DNA of 64,000 bases, from contig CP136063.1 of the NCBI GenBank assembly GCA_032622095.1, forward strand, positions 215,407,982 through 215,471,981. Direction: 5' to 3'. The DNA comes from Siphonodentalium dalli. Its lineage: Eukaryota > Mollusca > Scaphopoda > Gadilida > Siphonodentaliidae. The first letter of the stretch is position 1. Each line of letters starts with the position of its first letter. Below the pieces are notes generated by a model. That model searched no databases and was not told where the DNA came from. It was given only the letters and a program-made list of their open reading frames with translations. The position numbers were made by a program, and so were the translations under genes. Of this stretch, positions 23,075-35,050 are shown in pieces.

Positions 23075-23545
23075 TAGTTTTAAGTAAAATATCCCATCGA
23101 ACATAGTTTCAGAGCCTCCGTTCTCTTCTACATGGCCACAAGAACCGCAAACCAATATGAAGTTAAACGCATACAAATGTGCTGAATACTGTTTAACCTT
23201 TTCTATACTAAATACTCATTGACGAGTAGTTCCCTTATGAAATGTTCAAATCTGAATATGAACAGTTCCCACCAATAAATATGAATCATTCTACTTTTAT
23301 ATTATTTGTGTTTCTGTCTGTCAGTTTGTCTGAATGTGAGAATCCATTCAGTATATTAGAAATAGGTTAATTTCTATTCCCCTGACACACCGGGATCCCA
23401 CCTCAAAGGAAATAGGAACATCAAGTAAGATTGACTAGACGCTGGCTCTATCTATGATGCTATACGTTGTTCCACTCTGCGCGCCGTCATGACGTCGAAC
23501 AAGGCAGAGCGCCGGATCGTCATAAAGTCAGTGTCTACTCTTCAA
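23075..23545 (+). repeat. Degenerate ~170-bp repeat, upstream part
   Basis: Segments such as GAACATAGTTTCAGAGCCTC, TTCTCTTCTACATGG and TTTCTATTCCCCTGA…CACCGGG match the units at 26125-27005. The composite element at 23546-26116 lies between the two blocks. A CTATACTAAATACTCATTGA word at ~23206 recurs at 51260 (inverted) and 57966. Confidence 0.55.
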
Positions 23546-23866
23546 CCCTTTACCCAACAGAACGGCCCTGTGCCAATGCATTCTCTTATATATGCGAGTC
23601 GACCATAGGTCGCCTCGCATATATAAGAGAATGCATTGGCTTAACACATTAAAAATTATAAAATTGTTAAAGAATGTAAGAAATGAAAGTGTAATGACAC
23701 TGTAGCTCAACTTAGGTAGGGGAATAATTTAATGGTCGACAGTAAATGGAGGAATAGGAAAAGTGCTAATTGAAATGTCTAAGTAAGACTAGATGTACAT
23801 GTCAATATCAACATTCATAACAGGTTTCATATTGATCGGATCAGGGATGTGGTGATTATGGTGTGC

Positions 23867-25805
23867 CAAAGGATTTATTGATGCAAAGAGTAAATTCTAA
23901 AATGGCCACCGGCAGCCATGTTTTTTTCCGAATTACCCCAAAATGACTTGTTCCCATCTACAGCCTTTACAAATCTCATAATGATCTGATCAAAGGTATG
24001 ACCTGTGTAGCCTGTGCCAATGGATTTAGTCATGCAAAGAGTAAAATCCAAGATGGCTGCTGGCGACCATGTTTTTCGGCTGAACGACCCCAAAATGACT
24101 CGTTTCCCATCTACATGTCATTGTTAACATACAAGACAAATTTCATGAAGTTCCGATCAAAGCTACGACCTGTAGCCCGCACCAAAGGATTTATTCATGC
24201 AAAGAGTAAAATCCAATATGGCTGCTGGCGGACATGTTTTTTAGCCAAACGACCCCAAAATGACTCGTTCCCATCTACATGTTAATATTAACATCCATGA
24301 TAAATATCATGATGATCAGACAAACAGTACGACCTGTAGCCCGTGCCAATGGATTGAATTTTGAAATCAAAGATGGCTGCCAGCGGCCATGTTTTTTGGC
24401 CGTATGACCCCAAAATGACTCGTTCCCATATACATGTCAATATCAATATTCATGACAAATTTCATAAAGGTCAGACCAAAGGTACGACCAAAAAACCCGC
24501 GCCAAAGGATTTAGTCATTGAAAGAGTAAAATCCATGATGGCTGCTGGCGGCCATGTTTTTTGGCCGAACGACCCCAAAATCACTCGTTCCCATCTACAT
24601 GTCATTGTTAACATCCATGACAAATTTCATGAAGTTCTGACCAAAGCTACAACCTGTAGCCCGCGCCAAAGAATTTAGTCATGCAAAGAGTAAAATCCAA
24701 GATGGCTGCTGGCGGCCATGTTTTATGGCTGAACGACCCCAAAATCACTCGTTCCCATCTACATGTCAATATTAACATCCATGACAGATTTCATGATGAT
24801 CAGACGAACAGCACGACCTGTAGCCCGCGCCAATGGATTGAATTTTGAAATCCAAAATGGCCACCAGCGGCCATGTTTTTTGGCCGAATGACCCCAAAAT
24901 GACTCGTTCCCATCTACATGTCAATCTCAACATTCATGACAAAATTCATAAAGATCAGACCATAGGTACGACCTGTAGCCCGCGCCAAAGGATTTAGTCA
25001 TGCAAAGAGTAAAATCCATGATGGCTGCTGGCGGCCATGTTTTTTGGCCGAACAACCCCACAATCACTCGTTCCCATCTACATGTCATTGTTAACGTCCA
25101 TGACAAATTTCATGAAGTTCTGATCAAAACTACGACCTGTAGCCTGCGCCAAAGGATTTAGTCATGCAAAGAGTAAAATCCAAGATGGCTGCCAGCGGCC
25201 ATGTTTTTTGGCCGTATGACCCCAAAATGACTCGTTCCCATATACATGTCAATATCAATATTCATAACAAATTTCATAAAGGTCAGACCAAAGGTACGAC
25301 CTGTAACCCGCGCCAAAGGATTTAGTCATGCAAAGAGTAAAATCCAAGATGGTTGCTGGCGGCCATATTTTTTGGCCGAACGACCCCAAAATCACTCGTT
25401 CCCATCTACATGTCATTGTTAACATCCATGACAAATTTCATGAAGTTCCGATCAAAACTACGACCTGTAGCCTGCGCCAAATGATTTAGTCATGCAAAGA
25501 GTAAAATCCAAGATGGCTGCTGACGGCCATGTTTTTTGGCCGAACGACCCCAAAATGACTCGTTCCCATCTACATGTCAATATTAACATCCACGACAAAT
25601 TTCATTATGATCAAACAAACAGTACGACCTGTAGCCCGCGCCAATGGATTGAATTTTGAAATCCAAGATGGCCACCAGCGGCAATGTTTTTTTGGCCGAA
25701 TGACCCCAAAATGACTCGTTCCCATCTACATGTCAATGTCAACATTCATGCAAAATTTCATAAAGATCAGACCAAAGGTACGACCTGTAGCCCGCGCCAA
25801 AGGAA
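23867..25805 (+). repeat. ~161-bp tandem array, 12 units
   Basis: Each unit has GATTTAGTCATGCAAAGAGT, AAGATGGCTGCTGGCGGCCA, GACCCCAAAATGACTCGTTC, CATCTACATGTCA and a CGACCTGTAGCCCGCGCCAA end. Unit variants recur in a pattern: the GCCGTATGACC/TATACATGT type is at ~24390 and ~25205, and the 'CCAATGGATTGAATTTTGAA' type is at ~24347, ~24830 and ~25640. This suggests amplification of blocks of units. Nearly every unit carries a back-to-back pair AAnATGGCnGC / GCnGCCATnTT. Confidence 0.9.
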
Positions 25806-25811
25806 ATTGTT

Positions 25812-25873
25812 GACGGACACACGGACACACGCACACACGCACACACGCACACACGCACACACGGACGACGGAC
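25812..25873 (+). repeat. ACGG/ACAC microsatellite
   Basis: GACGGACACACGGACACACG followed by repeated CACACACG and then GGACGACGGACGCC. It terminates the tandem core of the surrounding element. Confidence 0.9.
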
Positions 25874-26120
25874 GCCAAGCCATGGCAATAGCTCAAATTT
25901 ACAAAAGTAAGTTGAGCTAAAAATGGTAAAAAGTGGTCGACTCTCATATATAAGAGAATGCATTGGCACAGGGCATAACTGTAACTATCACAATGTGGTC
26001 AAGGAGCCGGTTCCAATGATATCCATATTTGTATGGTTCTATTGAGACAGACCGAAGATATTTTAGGCTGTTGAAGCTTTATTTGGCCGGTTTTGGCCGG
26101 TTTGTTGGCTAAAGGGTCAA

Positions 26121-27005
26121 GCGAGAAATTGGTGATACGAATACAGCTGTCATGAAACACAGTTGTAGAATTCTAGTTATCTCTGGCTCCGACCATCATT
26201 CAGTACTTGTTAACCCAGTACGCAAGTCAGCTGACTGTTATTTGTGAGTGAAATTTTCCTTGATCCATAGTGTGTCCATCTCAAGAGAATGTAGATCACA
26301 AGTAAGAAAGCGATGGAGCGAATTCAGCTGCCACGGAACATAGTTGCGGAACTCCAGTACTCTTCTGCATGGAACCTCATTTCGCACTTGTAACGAGATC
26401 AGAGTCAAAAATAAATTTGCTGACTGTTACTTATATAGGCCGTACATCCCTCGATACACATATATAGCACCGTCTCGATGGAATCTAGATCGCCCAGTAA
26501 GAAAGTGATGGTGGCGAATTGAGCCGACACTGTATACTACAATCACATTTTGCATGGATGTTCATGTCGTACGTGTAAGCCCAAATGAATCGGCACATAT
26601 ATAAGAGCAGAATGTTGTTTTTATAGCTTCTATCCACTTGAGCCACATGGGAACTGGGAGGTGGGGGGATCTTCAGCCGTGAATGACTGAAACTTCAGTC
26701 CTCTTATCTATGCATGGACGCTCATTCCGCGCCGATAAACCCGAAAGAATCATTTCAAATGTGCTCAATGCTCGTTTAGTTTCTATTCCCTTGATCCACC
26801 GGGGGCCTATCTCGTGGGAACTGACTTAGACTGAGCGAATTCGACTACCATGGAACATAATTGCAAAATTCCAGTTCTCTTATGTGTGGTGGCCCACGCG
26901 GCACCCAAAGGAATTGGCTCAAACGTGCTGACTGCTAGTTCTTGGTTAAATTCCCTTGAAACGAGCTCCTTAATCAATAAACATCGTGATATATCTACTC
27001 TCCTC
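26121..27005 (+). repeat. Degenerate ~170-bp repeat, about five units
   Basis: Units begin near 26145, 26325, 26510, 26685 and 26840 with AATTCAGCTGCCACGGAACA-like sequence. They then contain a TTCCAGTNCTCTT segment, a 'CTCATTCCGCAC' segment and GCTGACTGTTA(C/T)TT. Divergence between units is about 25-35% by eye. The same repeat continues upstream of the composite element at 23075-23545. Confidence 0.65.
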
Positions 27006-27194
27006 TCAATAAACTGTGACTTTATCTACTGATGAGCATAGGAATTTGGAACTTGCTTTCGTGGGAACCCTAGTGGGAACTACATTGTATACATGTACGC
27101 TGTGAATGAAGTGGTAATCGCATGTCTCGTAAATAGAGAACAGTCGGCTTTTTCACAATGGTCGATATATCTCACTGTAATGTGAAGATCTATA

Positions 27195-27310
27195 AGACAC
27201 GTCTTGTCTATACGTTGCGCAATAACCGACGTTAAGACTGACGTATCGGGGAGAAAATGAGATTGCGAGTCCCAGGTCGCCCGAGGAGCCGGTGATATGA
27301 TCAGGAACAC
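27195..27310 (-). repeat. Dispersed repeat, copy 1
   Basis: Shares GAGAAAATGAGATTG(C/T)GA and TCCCAGGTCGCC, plus an upstream GCGCAATAA…GACGT segment, with 28385-28510. A weaker third match surrounds 28890-28935. No ends visible. Confidence 0.5.
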
Positions 27311-28384
27311 TGGTTCCGGACGGGAAATGGTCGCCATCTGTCTTATCGACGTATTATTACAGGTGGTTCCGGAGCTTATTACGGACACCGTGGGAGTTTA
27401 ATCCGGCCTATGTATATTAACCCTTTGGTGGCGGAAGCTGTGGTGGTGCAGCATTAAATATCCTGTGCCAGTGCACTCTCATTTACAAAATAAAAACAGT
27501 TTCCGTTGATTACAAACCAATATATGCGTGATCAGGAAAATGGGATCGAAGTTAGCTCTACGTATGTTTAGATTTTCAACTAATGCTGCGTTGTTTCCTA
27601 TTCCAATTTACTAATTTCCGAAATGGGTTTACTCCGAAAGAGTGTAGAGAAGCTCGCCAATTAGTATTTAGTATAGAAAGAGTTCATTTAAAAATGTTTA
27701 ATTACTCTGTCGGTCAAAACCAATGACCCAAATCGATCTGCAAGTCATTTTTTATAATCATATAACAGTACATTTTAATTAATAATTTGAACTTATATTG
27801 TTCAAATTCCAACACAGTCTCCAAATAACAACACGTAGCAAGCGCGTGCACACGGTCGGCTTGAAGTGACGTATATTCATAGCTTTTTACGAAGTGTCGA
27901 CTTCAGTTATTGTCTGATGAACGTTTGTGTAAGTGTACTGATTTCTTACGGAAGCTAATTCTGTGCATGTAGAAGGTGTGTGATTATTAGGAATAATATG
28001 ACTCAAACATTCATTCGGTTTAACTCATGACCAGTGGGCTTACTCGAGACATGGTTTATGTTACCGTTCAAAGCATTCTAGTCGGAATATCATAGGTGGG
28101 CCTTTTCTCAGTCAGTTTTCCGTGATATTAAAATACCTATTTGGAGTCAAATTTGAATGCACCAGCTTCTAATCTCCAGATATATTGTAAGCACATCTGC
28201 GGTACAGAAATAAGCAGATTTTTTTTTCTTCACATTGCAATAACGGTGTTTTACAGAAAAACCAGATTTATACCTTGTTTTTAAACAGGAGATGACGAAT
28301 CTGTCTTATTAAAATATTTGTTCAGCAAACACAAGAATTGTGTGTGTCAGAAATGGTATGGAGCAAGCTTTCCGTAATTATATA

Positions 28385-28510
28385 TCGACAGGAGACCTTC
28401 CCTGCGAAAATTTCCTGCCTCACTTGCGTAATAATCTGACGTCACGACAGACATTCTGGGAAGAAAATGAGATTGTGATTCCCAGGTCGCCGGAACGCAG
28501 TTAATATGGT
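28385..28510 (-). repeat. Dispersed repeat, copy 2
   Basis: See 27195-27310; contains AGAAAATGAGATTGTGATTC and CCCAGGTCGCC. Low-scoring open frames on both strands here are not convincing. Confidence 0.5.
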
Positions 28511-29033
28511 AGAGAAAGTCAAGTCTGGTGTGGATGTGATCCCCCATATGTCTTATTGGGGTGTTATTAGTTTTGTAGAATACTATAGAAACATCGCGGC
28601 GTTTTTTATCATTTTTTGTGTATTACCTGTCACCGAAATCGGCAGCGGGGATATCTCAGAGTCACTGAAGGCGACATTAATCATGCAATCTATCAACGAG
28701 GTGACGGTTTTCCAGCTTTCTGTCGTGAGTAGCGGAGTGTTTTTAATTTGTCGGTAGCGGATGATAATAATTATAGCGGGATGGAGTGTGGGTACCACCG
28801 TTGTGGCTATATGGCATAACTGCAAGCCTATATAGGTTTTGTTTAGTTTATTCTGATGTATCATCGTTTCAGCATCTAGGTCATATGAGGATGATGTCAG
28901 TAAAAGCTCACTGGGAAATGATACCCGGGGCAGAGATAGAAACCATCGACCATCCGCTAAACAACCGTCAACGTTTCTTAGATACGTATACACGGCTCTC
29001 CTGTATTATATCGTGAGCAACGCAGTATGTTTA

Positions 29034-29064
29034 ATTTGTCAGTAGCGCATGATACTGATCAGTC
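29034..29064 (+). repeat. Isolated single unit of the 33-bp minisatellite
   Basis: TTTGTCAGTAGCGCATGATA at 29035 is one copy of the word amplified at 29608-30411. A more diverged copy, TTTGTCGGTAGCGGATGATA, is at ~28747. The flanks of both (…AGT(G/A)TNTTTAATTTGTC) are similar, so single-copy ancestors sit upstream of the array. Confidence 0.7.
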
Positions 29065-29607
29065 TGAAAAGCCGACGAAAATCCTATATCGGATGTATAC
29101 GTGTCTATAGAACTCTCTATTAAAATTAGGTTCTGTTCTGAAGGGATTTCCTCCATTTCATTTGGCGCATGCAGACTACGCACGATTTCATTGGTTTATG
29201 GCATAACATATCACTTCACAGATCTCAGGTCAATGACGTGTTGACAATTTTCCCACGCATTCTCAAACTCAACTATATATATATTGTTGGAAAACTGAAT
29301 ACAGGCGATATATCCATAATTCATTTTACTCATCGCAATATAGGAGACATTATCTTCGAGTTTTTATATTTTATATATTGTATTCATGTCTGATTATTCT
29401 TCGCATCTTGTTGTATTTATAACTATTTCTAAATACTGCAATTCTCACAGACATTAACTACGCCAGGAATGCAATCCATATTATTTGGAAACGGTTTATT
29501 ATGTCATGTTGGGAATGTCGCGTCGTCGACTCGTCGTAGAAATGAAATATGATAGACACTTCTATAGAGACGTACATCCGTTATAGGATATTCGTTGGCT
29601 TTTTTTT

Positions 29608-30411
29608 TATTTGTCAGTAGCGCATGATACTGATATACGGTATTTGTCAGTAGTGCATGATAATGATATATGGTATTTGTCAGTAGCGTGTGATACTGAT
29701 ATACGGTATTTGTCAGTAGCGCATGGTACTGATATACGGTATTTGTCAGTAGCGCATGATACTGATATACGGTATTTGTCAGTAGCGCATGATAATGATA
29801 TATGATATTTGTCAGTAGCTCATGGTACTGATATACGGTATTTGTCAGTAGCGCATGGTACTGATATACGGTATTTGTCAGTAGCGCATGATACTGATAT
29901 ACAATATTTGTCAGTAGCGCATGATACTGATATATGGTATTTGTCAGTAGCGCATGGTACTGATATACGGTATTTGTCAGTAGCGCATGATACTGATATA
30001 CGGTATTTGTCAGTAGCGCATGATACTGATATACAGTATTTGTCAGTAGCGCATGATACTGATATATGGTATTTGTCAGTAGCGCATGGTACTGATATAC
30101 AGTATTTGTCAGTAGCGCATGATACTGATATACAGTATTTGTCAGTAGCGCATGGTACTGATATACAGTATTTGTCAGTAGCGCATGATACTGATATACG
30201 GTATTTGTCAGTAGCGCATGGTACTGATATACGGTATTTGTCAGTAGTGCATGCTACTGGTATACAGTATTTGTCAGTAGTGCATGATACTGATATACAG
30301 TATTTGTCAGTAGCGCATGGTACTGATATACGGTATTTGTCAGTAGCGCATGATACTGATATACGGTATTTGTCAGTGGCGCCTGATATTGATATACGGT
30401 ATTTGGAGTGT
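29608..30411 (+). repeat. 33-bp minisatellite, about 24 copies
   Basis: The unit TATTTGTCAGTAGCGCATGA + TACTGATATACGG is repeated about 24 times with few substitutions (GATAC/GGTAC, CGG/CAG/CAA/TGG). Because 33 is a multiple of three, both strands stay open. The plus frame reads repeats of YLSVAHDTDIR, broken by one stop near 29808. The ~215-codon frame has no start context or unique sequence and is best seen as a by-product. Confidence 0.95.
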
Positions 30412-30483
30412 GACCATCGCCGGTTATTGTGTAATGATCGACGAATCTCACTGTGAAATGATAGCAGTTGCTCAATTGTCGTA

Positions 30484-31478
30484 GATTAACCACTGATTAA
30501 CCAATGAGCAACTGACAACACCTACAAACCCCTGAGCATCTCGCAGCAACCACCGACTAACCACTGATAAACTGACAACAACCATGACCCAGCCAACAAC
30601 TGAGCAACTGACAGCAACCACCGACTAGCCACTGAGCAACTGGCAACAACCATCGACCAACCACTGTGCAACTGACAACAACCACCGACTAACCACTGAG
30701 CAACTGACAACAGTCATCGACTGAGCAACGGACAACATAAACCGAATAACCACTGGGCAACTGTCAACAACAATCGACTAACCTCTTAGGAACTGACAAC
30801 TAATCAATGAGCAACAGACAACACCGACTAACCACTGAGCAACTCACAACAACCACAGACTAACCACAGATCAACTGATAACAAACATGACCCAGCTAAC
30901 CGCTGAGCAACTGACATTAACCATCGACTAACCGCTGAGCAACTGGCAACAACCATCGACTAACGGCTGAGCAACTGGCAACAACTATCGACTAACCACT
31001 GTACAACTGTCAACATAACCGACTAACCACTGAGCAACTGACTACAGTCGTCGACTGATCAACTGCATGACAGAAGAAACCGACTAACCACTGGGCAACT
31101 GACAACAACCATCGACTAACCTCTTAGCAACTGACAGCAACCATCGACTAACCACTGCAACTGTCAACAGAAACCGACTAACCACTGGGCAACTGACAAC
31201 AACCATCGACTACCCTATGAGCAATTGACAACAACCATCGACTAACCACTGTGCAACTGGCAACAACCATCGACCAACCGCTGTGCAACTGTCAACAACC
31301 ACCAACTAACCACTGATCAACTGACAACAGTATGCACTGACTATAACAACAGTGTAATGCTCAATAGCCACCGACTAACCAATGTGCAACAAAAAAGTCA
31401 CCGACCATCCACCGATGAACTGACAACAGTCTCCTATATTAACCACTGAGCAACTCTCATCAGTCACCGATTAACCAT
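30484..31478 (+). repeat. ~32-bp minisatellite, about 30 copies
   Basis: The unit CCACTGAGCAACTGACAACA + ACCATCGACTAA has many substitutions and small length changes (AGCAACTGGCAACAACCATC, GTCAACATAACCGAC and others). It starts about 75 bp after the previous minisatellite but is unrelated in sequence. Confidence 0.95.
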
Positions 31479-32189
31479 TATGATCTATAATTTGGAAACT
31501 TTAATCGTTCACCCATCCTGTCTACAACTGTTTAAACGACAATGTTCCATATCAACGACATCAGGCGCAAGCCACAAATTCTACGGATATCCACGGAATA
31601 TGAAAATTGCTGTCGCTTCAGTTTTTATTCCGATCGAATCGACCCGATGTTCGTCAATATAACATCCGGTCACGTGACTTGGTCGATGCCATGTTTACAC
31701 TGTCTTGAACAAGCATTTCAACAGCGCATCGAGTACCCCTTCCGATGAGCCGTGACATTAACTGTTCGAGTACATAGAACTGGGTGTCGCCAGGTCGATC
31801 CGCGTTCGTTACAATACTCTGCTTAAGCAAACAGAAGCATGTGCACTCAAGCCATAAATACTCTCAGCCAGATCCTATACGCTTTTGAACTTTTATGGCA
31901 CGTTCAACATCTTCGTGCGTGTAAATCTGTATGGAATTAAAGGACTACCTTGATGTGCACATCGACTGCAAAGTAATAATATGCAATGTACTGTTTAGAT
32001 TTGTGTTTTGCTTCAGATTGAAATACAACCACCACTGCAACTAATACTTCATATTATCATATACTTGCTCATACAGACTGAGCGAGTTTTCACGAAAAAG
32101 TTGGTGGAAAATATGTTCAAGTCAAAATGTGATGGTAGCAACGTTGTAATCAGTCTATATATACGTTCTGACCTATAGGTCGGGTATGC
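31479..32189. other. Unannotated stretch
   Basis: No gene or repeat structure was recognised. The 60- and 68-codon frames at 31480-31748 overlap in different phases and show no motif. Confidence 0.4.
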
Positions 32190-32595
32190 TGTAATCCACA
32201 TCCGAGATGCTCATACATATGCATGAGTAGCGTCATTTTGCGCTCCGCGTGTATATATAATGTTTCGCTGATTCTTGGTATACATGGGCCATGGGCGTTT
32301 TATTTATAGAAATGGGAATTTTTGTGACGGATTAAAAGTCGAACTGCGATCCGGAGGCCGAGTCCGGTAAAAGGTGTAGTTGGGAATTCTGGTGAGATGC
32401 ATGATAAACCTTCAGTGATAAGCCGTATATATAGTTGTTGTAATAATTTGAAGGAATAGTTATTTTAACGGAATTATGAGTTGGTCATTCGTGAAACCAA
32501 TATATTATATATTCTATAATTACAATCATGGGTATATAATATATGATCTTGAGCGCGTTACCATTTCTGACATTGGTTTTCTTGTATACGATTAC
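32190..32595 (+). repeat. Dispersed repeat, copy 2 of 3
   Basis: Matches 8050-8480 (GGAGGCCGAGTCCGGTAAAA, GGTGTAGTTGGGAATT, TCATGGGTATATAATATATG, TTGAGCGCGTTACCATTTCT). It adds a middle segment, GTAATAATTTGAAGGAATAG, shared with 34745-34935. Confidence 0.65.
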
Positions 32596-32664
32596 CATCT
32601 GCACGCAATACCTTCCTCCGTTAGCAAGAAGTTCAAGTACTTGTATGGTCGTATTTTCTTAACG

Positions 32665-33420
32665 CTGAGGGTGTTTGGCTAATCCGAGCGATGTGAGCAA
32701 AAGCCATGCAGACGCAGTGTGCATGAAACAATCAAGAACTTATTAATTTTTAAATATTGTAATAATTGTGGCGCCTGTGTTTGCAAAATGACAGAGATAG
32801 CCATAATTTGTTTTATTATGACCGGTTTGTAACAACCAAAAGTGTCATTATTAAAATATTTCACAATATATTTGTTTTTAATGTTTTATAAACATAATGA
32901 CTTTCCTCATTCGTTCGGTTTAGCCAAACAACGCGAAAATGACAACTTTAGATAAAATAACGGTACAGTTCACATAACAATTTAATTCAATTTAATTATT
33001 TATGCTGGATATTACAGGGTATGTGGATAATTACAACATAATTATACATATGTAATATATATTGTGCGATGCATGATTTTTTTTTTGTTTGAGTGAATAT
33101 TCTGTACAGGATAATACACAGTATATATATATAGTGCAGTTATATAATTCAACCACCCATGGTGGTGTCCTATAACATGTGCGTTTATAGAACGCATCAG
33201 GAGAGCATACAGAATGGCATAACACTTTTATTGAACAGTGAAAGATATGTGTGTTCTCTTCCCCTTTCCCGAGTACAATATTTCGTTCAGTTTAATAATA
33301 ATCGGTTCCCGGTAGAAGTAGGGCTTTATCTCTCAGCATCAGTTTTGTCCTATATCAGTATAATAGTAGTTCGTCAGGACCCAACAACATCACAGTAAAT
33401 TAGCAGGACCCCTTAGGCGG
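32665..33420. mobile_element. Partial TIR element (3688 family), interrupted
   Basis: The inner part 32665-32970 (GGTTTGTAACAACC, AGCCAAACAACGCGAAAATG and ATAACGGTAC) continues at about 33330 with AGTTTTGTCC…TCAGGACCCAACAACATCAC and AAATTAGCAGGACCCCTTAG. In the complete copy at 49836-50360 those parts are adjacent, so roughly 350 bp of unrelated AT-rich DNA entered here. The left terminus is missing. Confidence 0.65.
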
Positions 33421-34744
33421 AGGTAATAATAGGACTATTGCCATTTGATCTGGGGGAGGTTAATAACGGAGACTCATCGGATGGATGTTATTATGTAATG
33501 CAGATCGCTTTTATGTCCCATGAATGCGTAATTGACATCGATGCCTTCAGGGATGTGGCTGGAGGGCCTCTGTTGGGGTGTCCACCAAAATTTCCAAGTC
33601 TGAAGTTCCATTTTCCAACTGTTACCTCAAACTTTCCAAATGTCGGAAATTTCCAACCTGACATCCCTCATAAAATTGGAAATTTCCAACCTGATAGCCT
33701 CTACAGCCGTTTGTAAATTTTGAGTTGGGGGTTAGACACCCCTCCCCAAACAACGTCATAACTGTATAATCTGGATCTAATATGAGTATGCTTCGGCTCA
33801 TCTCCCACGCAAGTTTATGGATCCGAATTTGTGCACCATGGTATCTAATTCATATACCGAATATCGGAACGCCATGCACGATGGCCATGCATGATGGCCT
33901 GGTACTTTGTAAGTATATAGCGGCATTGAATTCAGAAGTAAGCAAATATGTTTGATAAGCGAATATAGTTCCTTCTGAAAGATTTCCATGAATTATTAAA
34001 TGGTGTAGTTTGGAAACACACTCCTTTTTTCTAGCCTTTTATGGTAACGGTCGATGATCATATATGTAGAGAACTGAATTCAGTGTGTGATAACTGCCGG
34101 TACAGATCGGTCACGAGGTTCCAGGGACGGAACCGAATCTGATATTCGGGCCGGGTCATGTTGAATATTACCGATAAACCATTTTGGGTGTATGTGTTTC
34201 CTTAAACAAATGGCGATATGGGAAGTTGGTGAACCTTAATATTCAGCGCAATACCCAAACATGAAAGAGAAAACATAAAAAGGGCCCGCACACTTGAGCA
34301 ATCGAGCTATAGGTGTACACTGCCAGTCTGATCAACGACAAATCAAAATAGCGGAACCACTTCAACGACGGTAAACATGTTACGCAAACTTCGATAACAA
34401 AGGATTAATCAACAAACAAAAAAATAGGAGCTATGGGTTAACTTTGATTAATAACGTATATTTTGCATGCCGGTTAGACTTTATGCAGGATGTGTGTATT
34501 CGCGGATGTATATCATTATGTTTCATTATTGCAGTATGTAACTTTTTGACCGTGTTACTTGCTTTCGATATTTAGGTGTGAACAATGACTGGGCCACTCT
34601 GGATGATTTTATAACGGGAACACAATATAACAGCTAACATTGCTGATGAAGTGTGCATGTCTCAGTTGGAATGTCGTATTGCGAAGTATCGGGTGTGTAT
34701 TAATCCGATTAGTAGATTTTTGGTCCGCAATTTAAAGGCTTTCT
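33421..34744. other. Mostly unannotated; TTCCAA-rich segment
   Basis: 33590-33690 has repeated TTTCCAA and the phrase AATTTCCAACCTGA(C/T)A twice 39 bp apart. The AACCTGACA phrase recurs at 44087. No gene recognised in the rest. Confidence 0.4.
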
Positions 34745-34935
34745 GGTGTGGTGAATACGAAACTTGCAGTGATAAGCCGTAGTTGTTGTAATAATTTGAA
34801 GGGTTGGTTCTTTTAATGGAATTCTGAGGTGGTGCATTCATGAAACCAATATATTTTATGTTATAATTTATATATGTATGCCTAATAATATGAACTTTAG
34901 GGCGTTACCATTTCTGACTATGGTTTTCTTGTATA
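34745..34935 (+). repeat. Dispersed repeat, copy 3 of 3
   Basis: ATAATTTGAAGG, CATGAAACCAATATATT and GGGCGTTACCATTTCTGACT match 32440-32590; the last part also matches 8440-8480. Confidence 0.6.
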
Positions 34936-35050
34936 TGCTGTGGGGTGTTTTGCTGTTTTCTCTGAGCAATCGGACTCGCACATCAAACATGTTTGATATT
35001 ATGTCGACTCGGGAGCCGGATTGCTCGGGTCTGGGGGTACGCGTGACATA

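Larger units (their letters stand above)
23685..25919. mobile_element. Pearl/Helentron-like non-autonomous element
   Basis: Near its ends are the inverted words TAGCTCAACTTA (23703-23714) and TAAGTTGAGCTA (25908-25919). A small hairpin, AGTGTAATGACACT, lies outside the left one. Inside are ~12 tandem units of ~161 bp, then an ACGG/ACAC microsatellite, then GACGCCAAGCCATGGCAATA. This order (subterminal inverted repeats, tandem core, ACGG-type microsatellite) is that of bivalve 'pearl' and Helentron-type non-autonomous elements (general knowledge). Comparison with the uninterrupted MITE at 48.4 kb puts the junction within an A run (T^T on the other strand), without target duplication, which also fits. 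No coding frame. Confidence 0.7.
23546..26116. mobile_element. Composite MITE (type A) holding a 2.2-kb insert
   Basis: The left end, CCCTTTACCCAACAGAACGG, and the right end, …TTTGTTGGCTAAAGGG, are those of the 382-bp element at 48265-48646. TCAA flanks both sides (23542-23545 and 26117-26120), a perfect 4-bp target duplication. Alignment to the 48-kb copy shows the extra DNA lies between about 23685 and 25919. The first hairpin module is intact (23572-23640) and only half of the second remains (25935-25967). Confidence 0.85.

Noticed and set aside
29809-30456. 215-codon open frame, the longest in the window
   Set aside because: It is the in-frame reading of a 33-bp minisatellite; the reverse strand is open too and there is no unique coding sequence.
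29608-31478. CRISPR-like direct repeat arrays (32-33-bp units)
   Set aside because: The units abut without unique spacers and the setting is eukaryotic; these are minisatellites.
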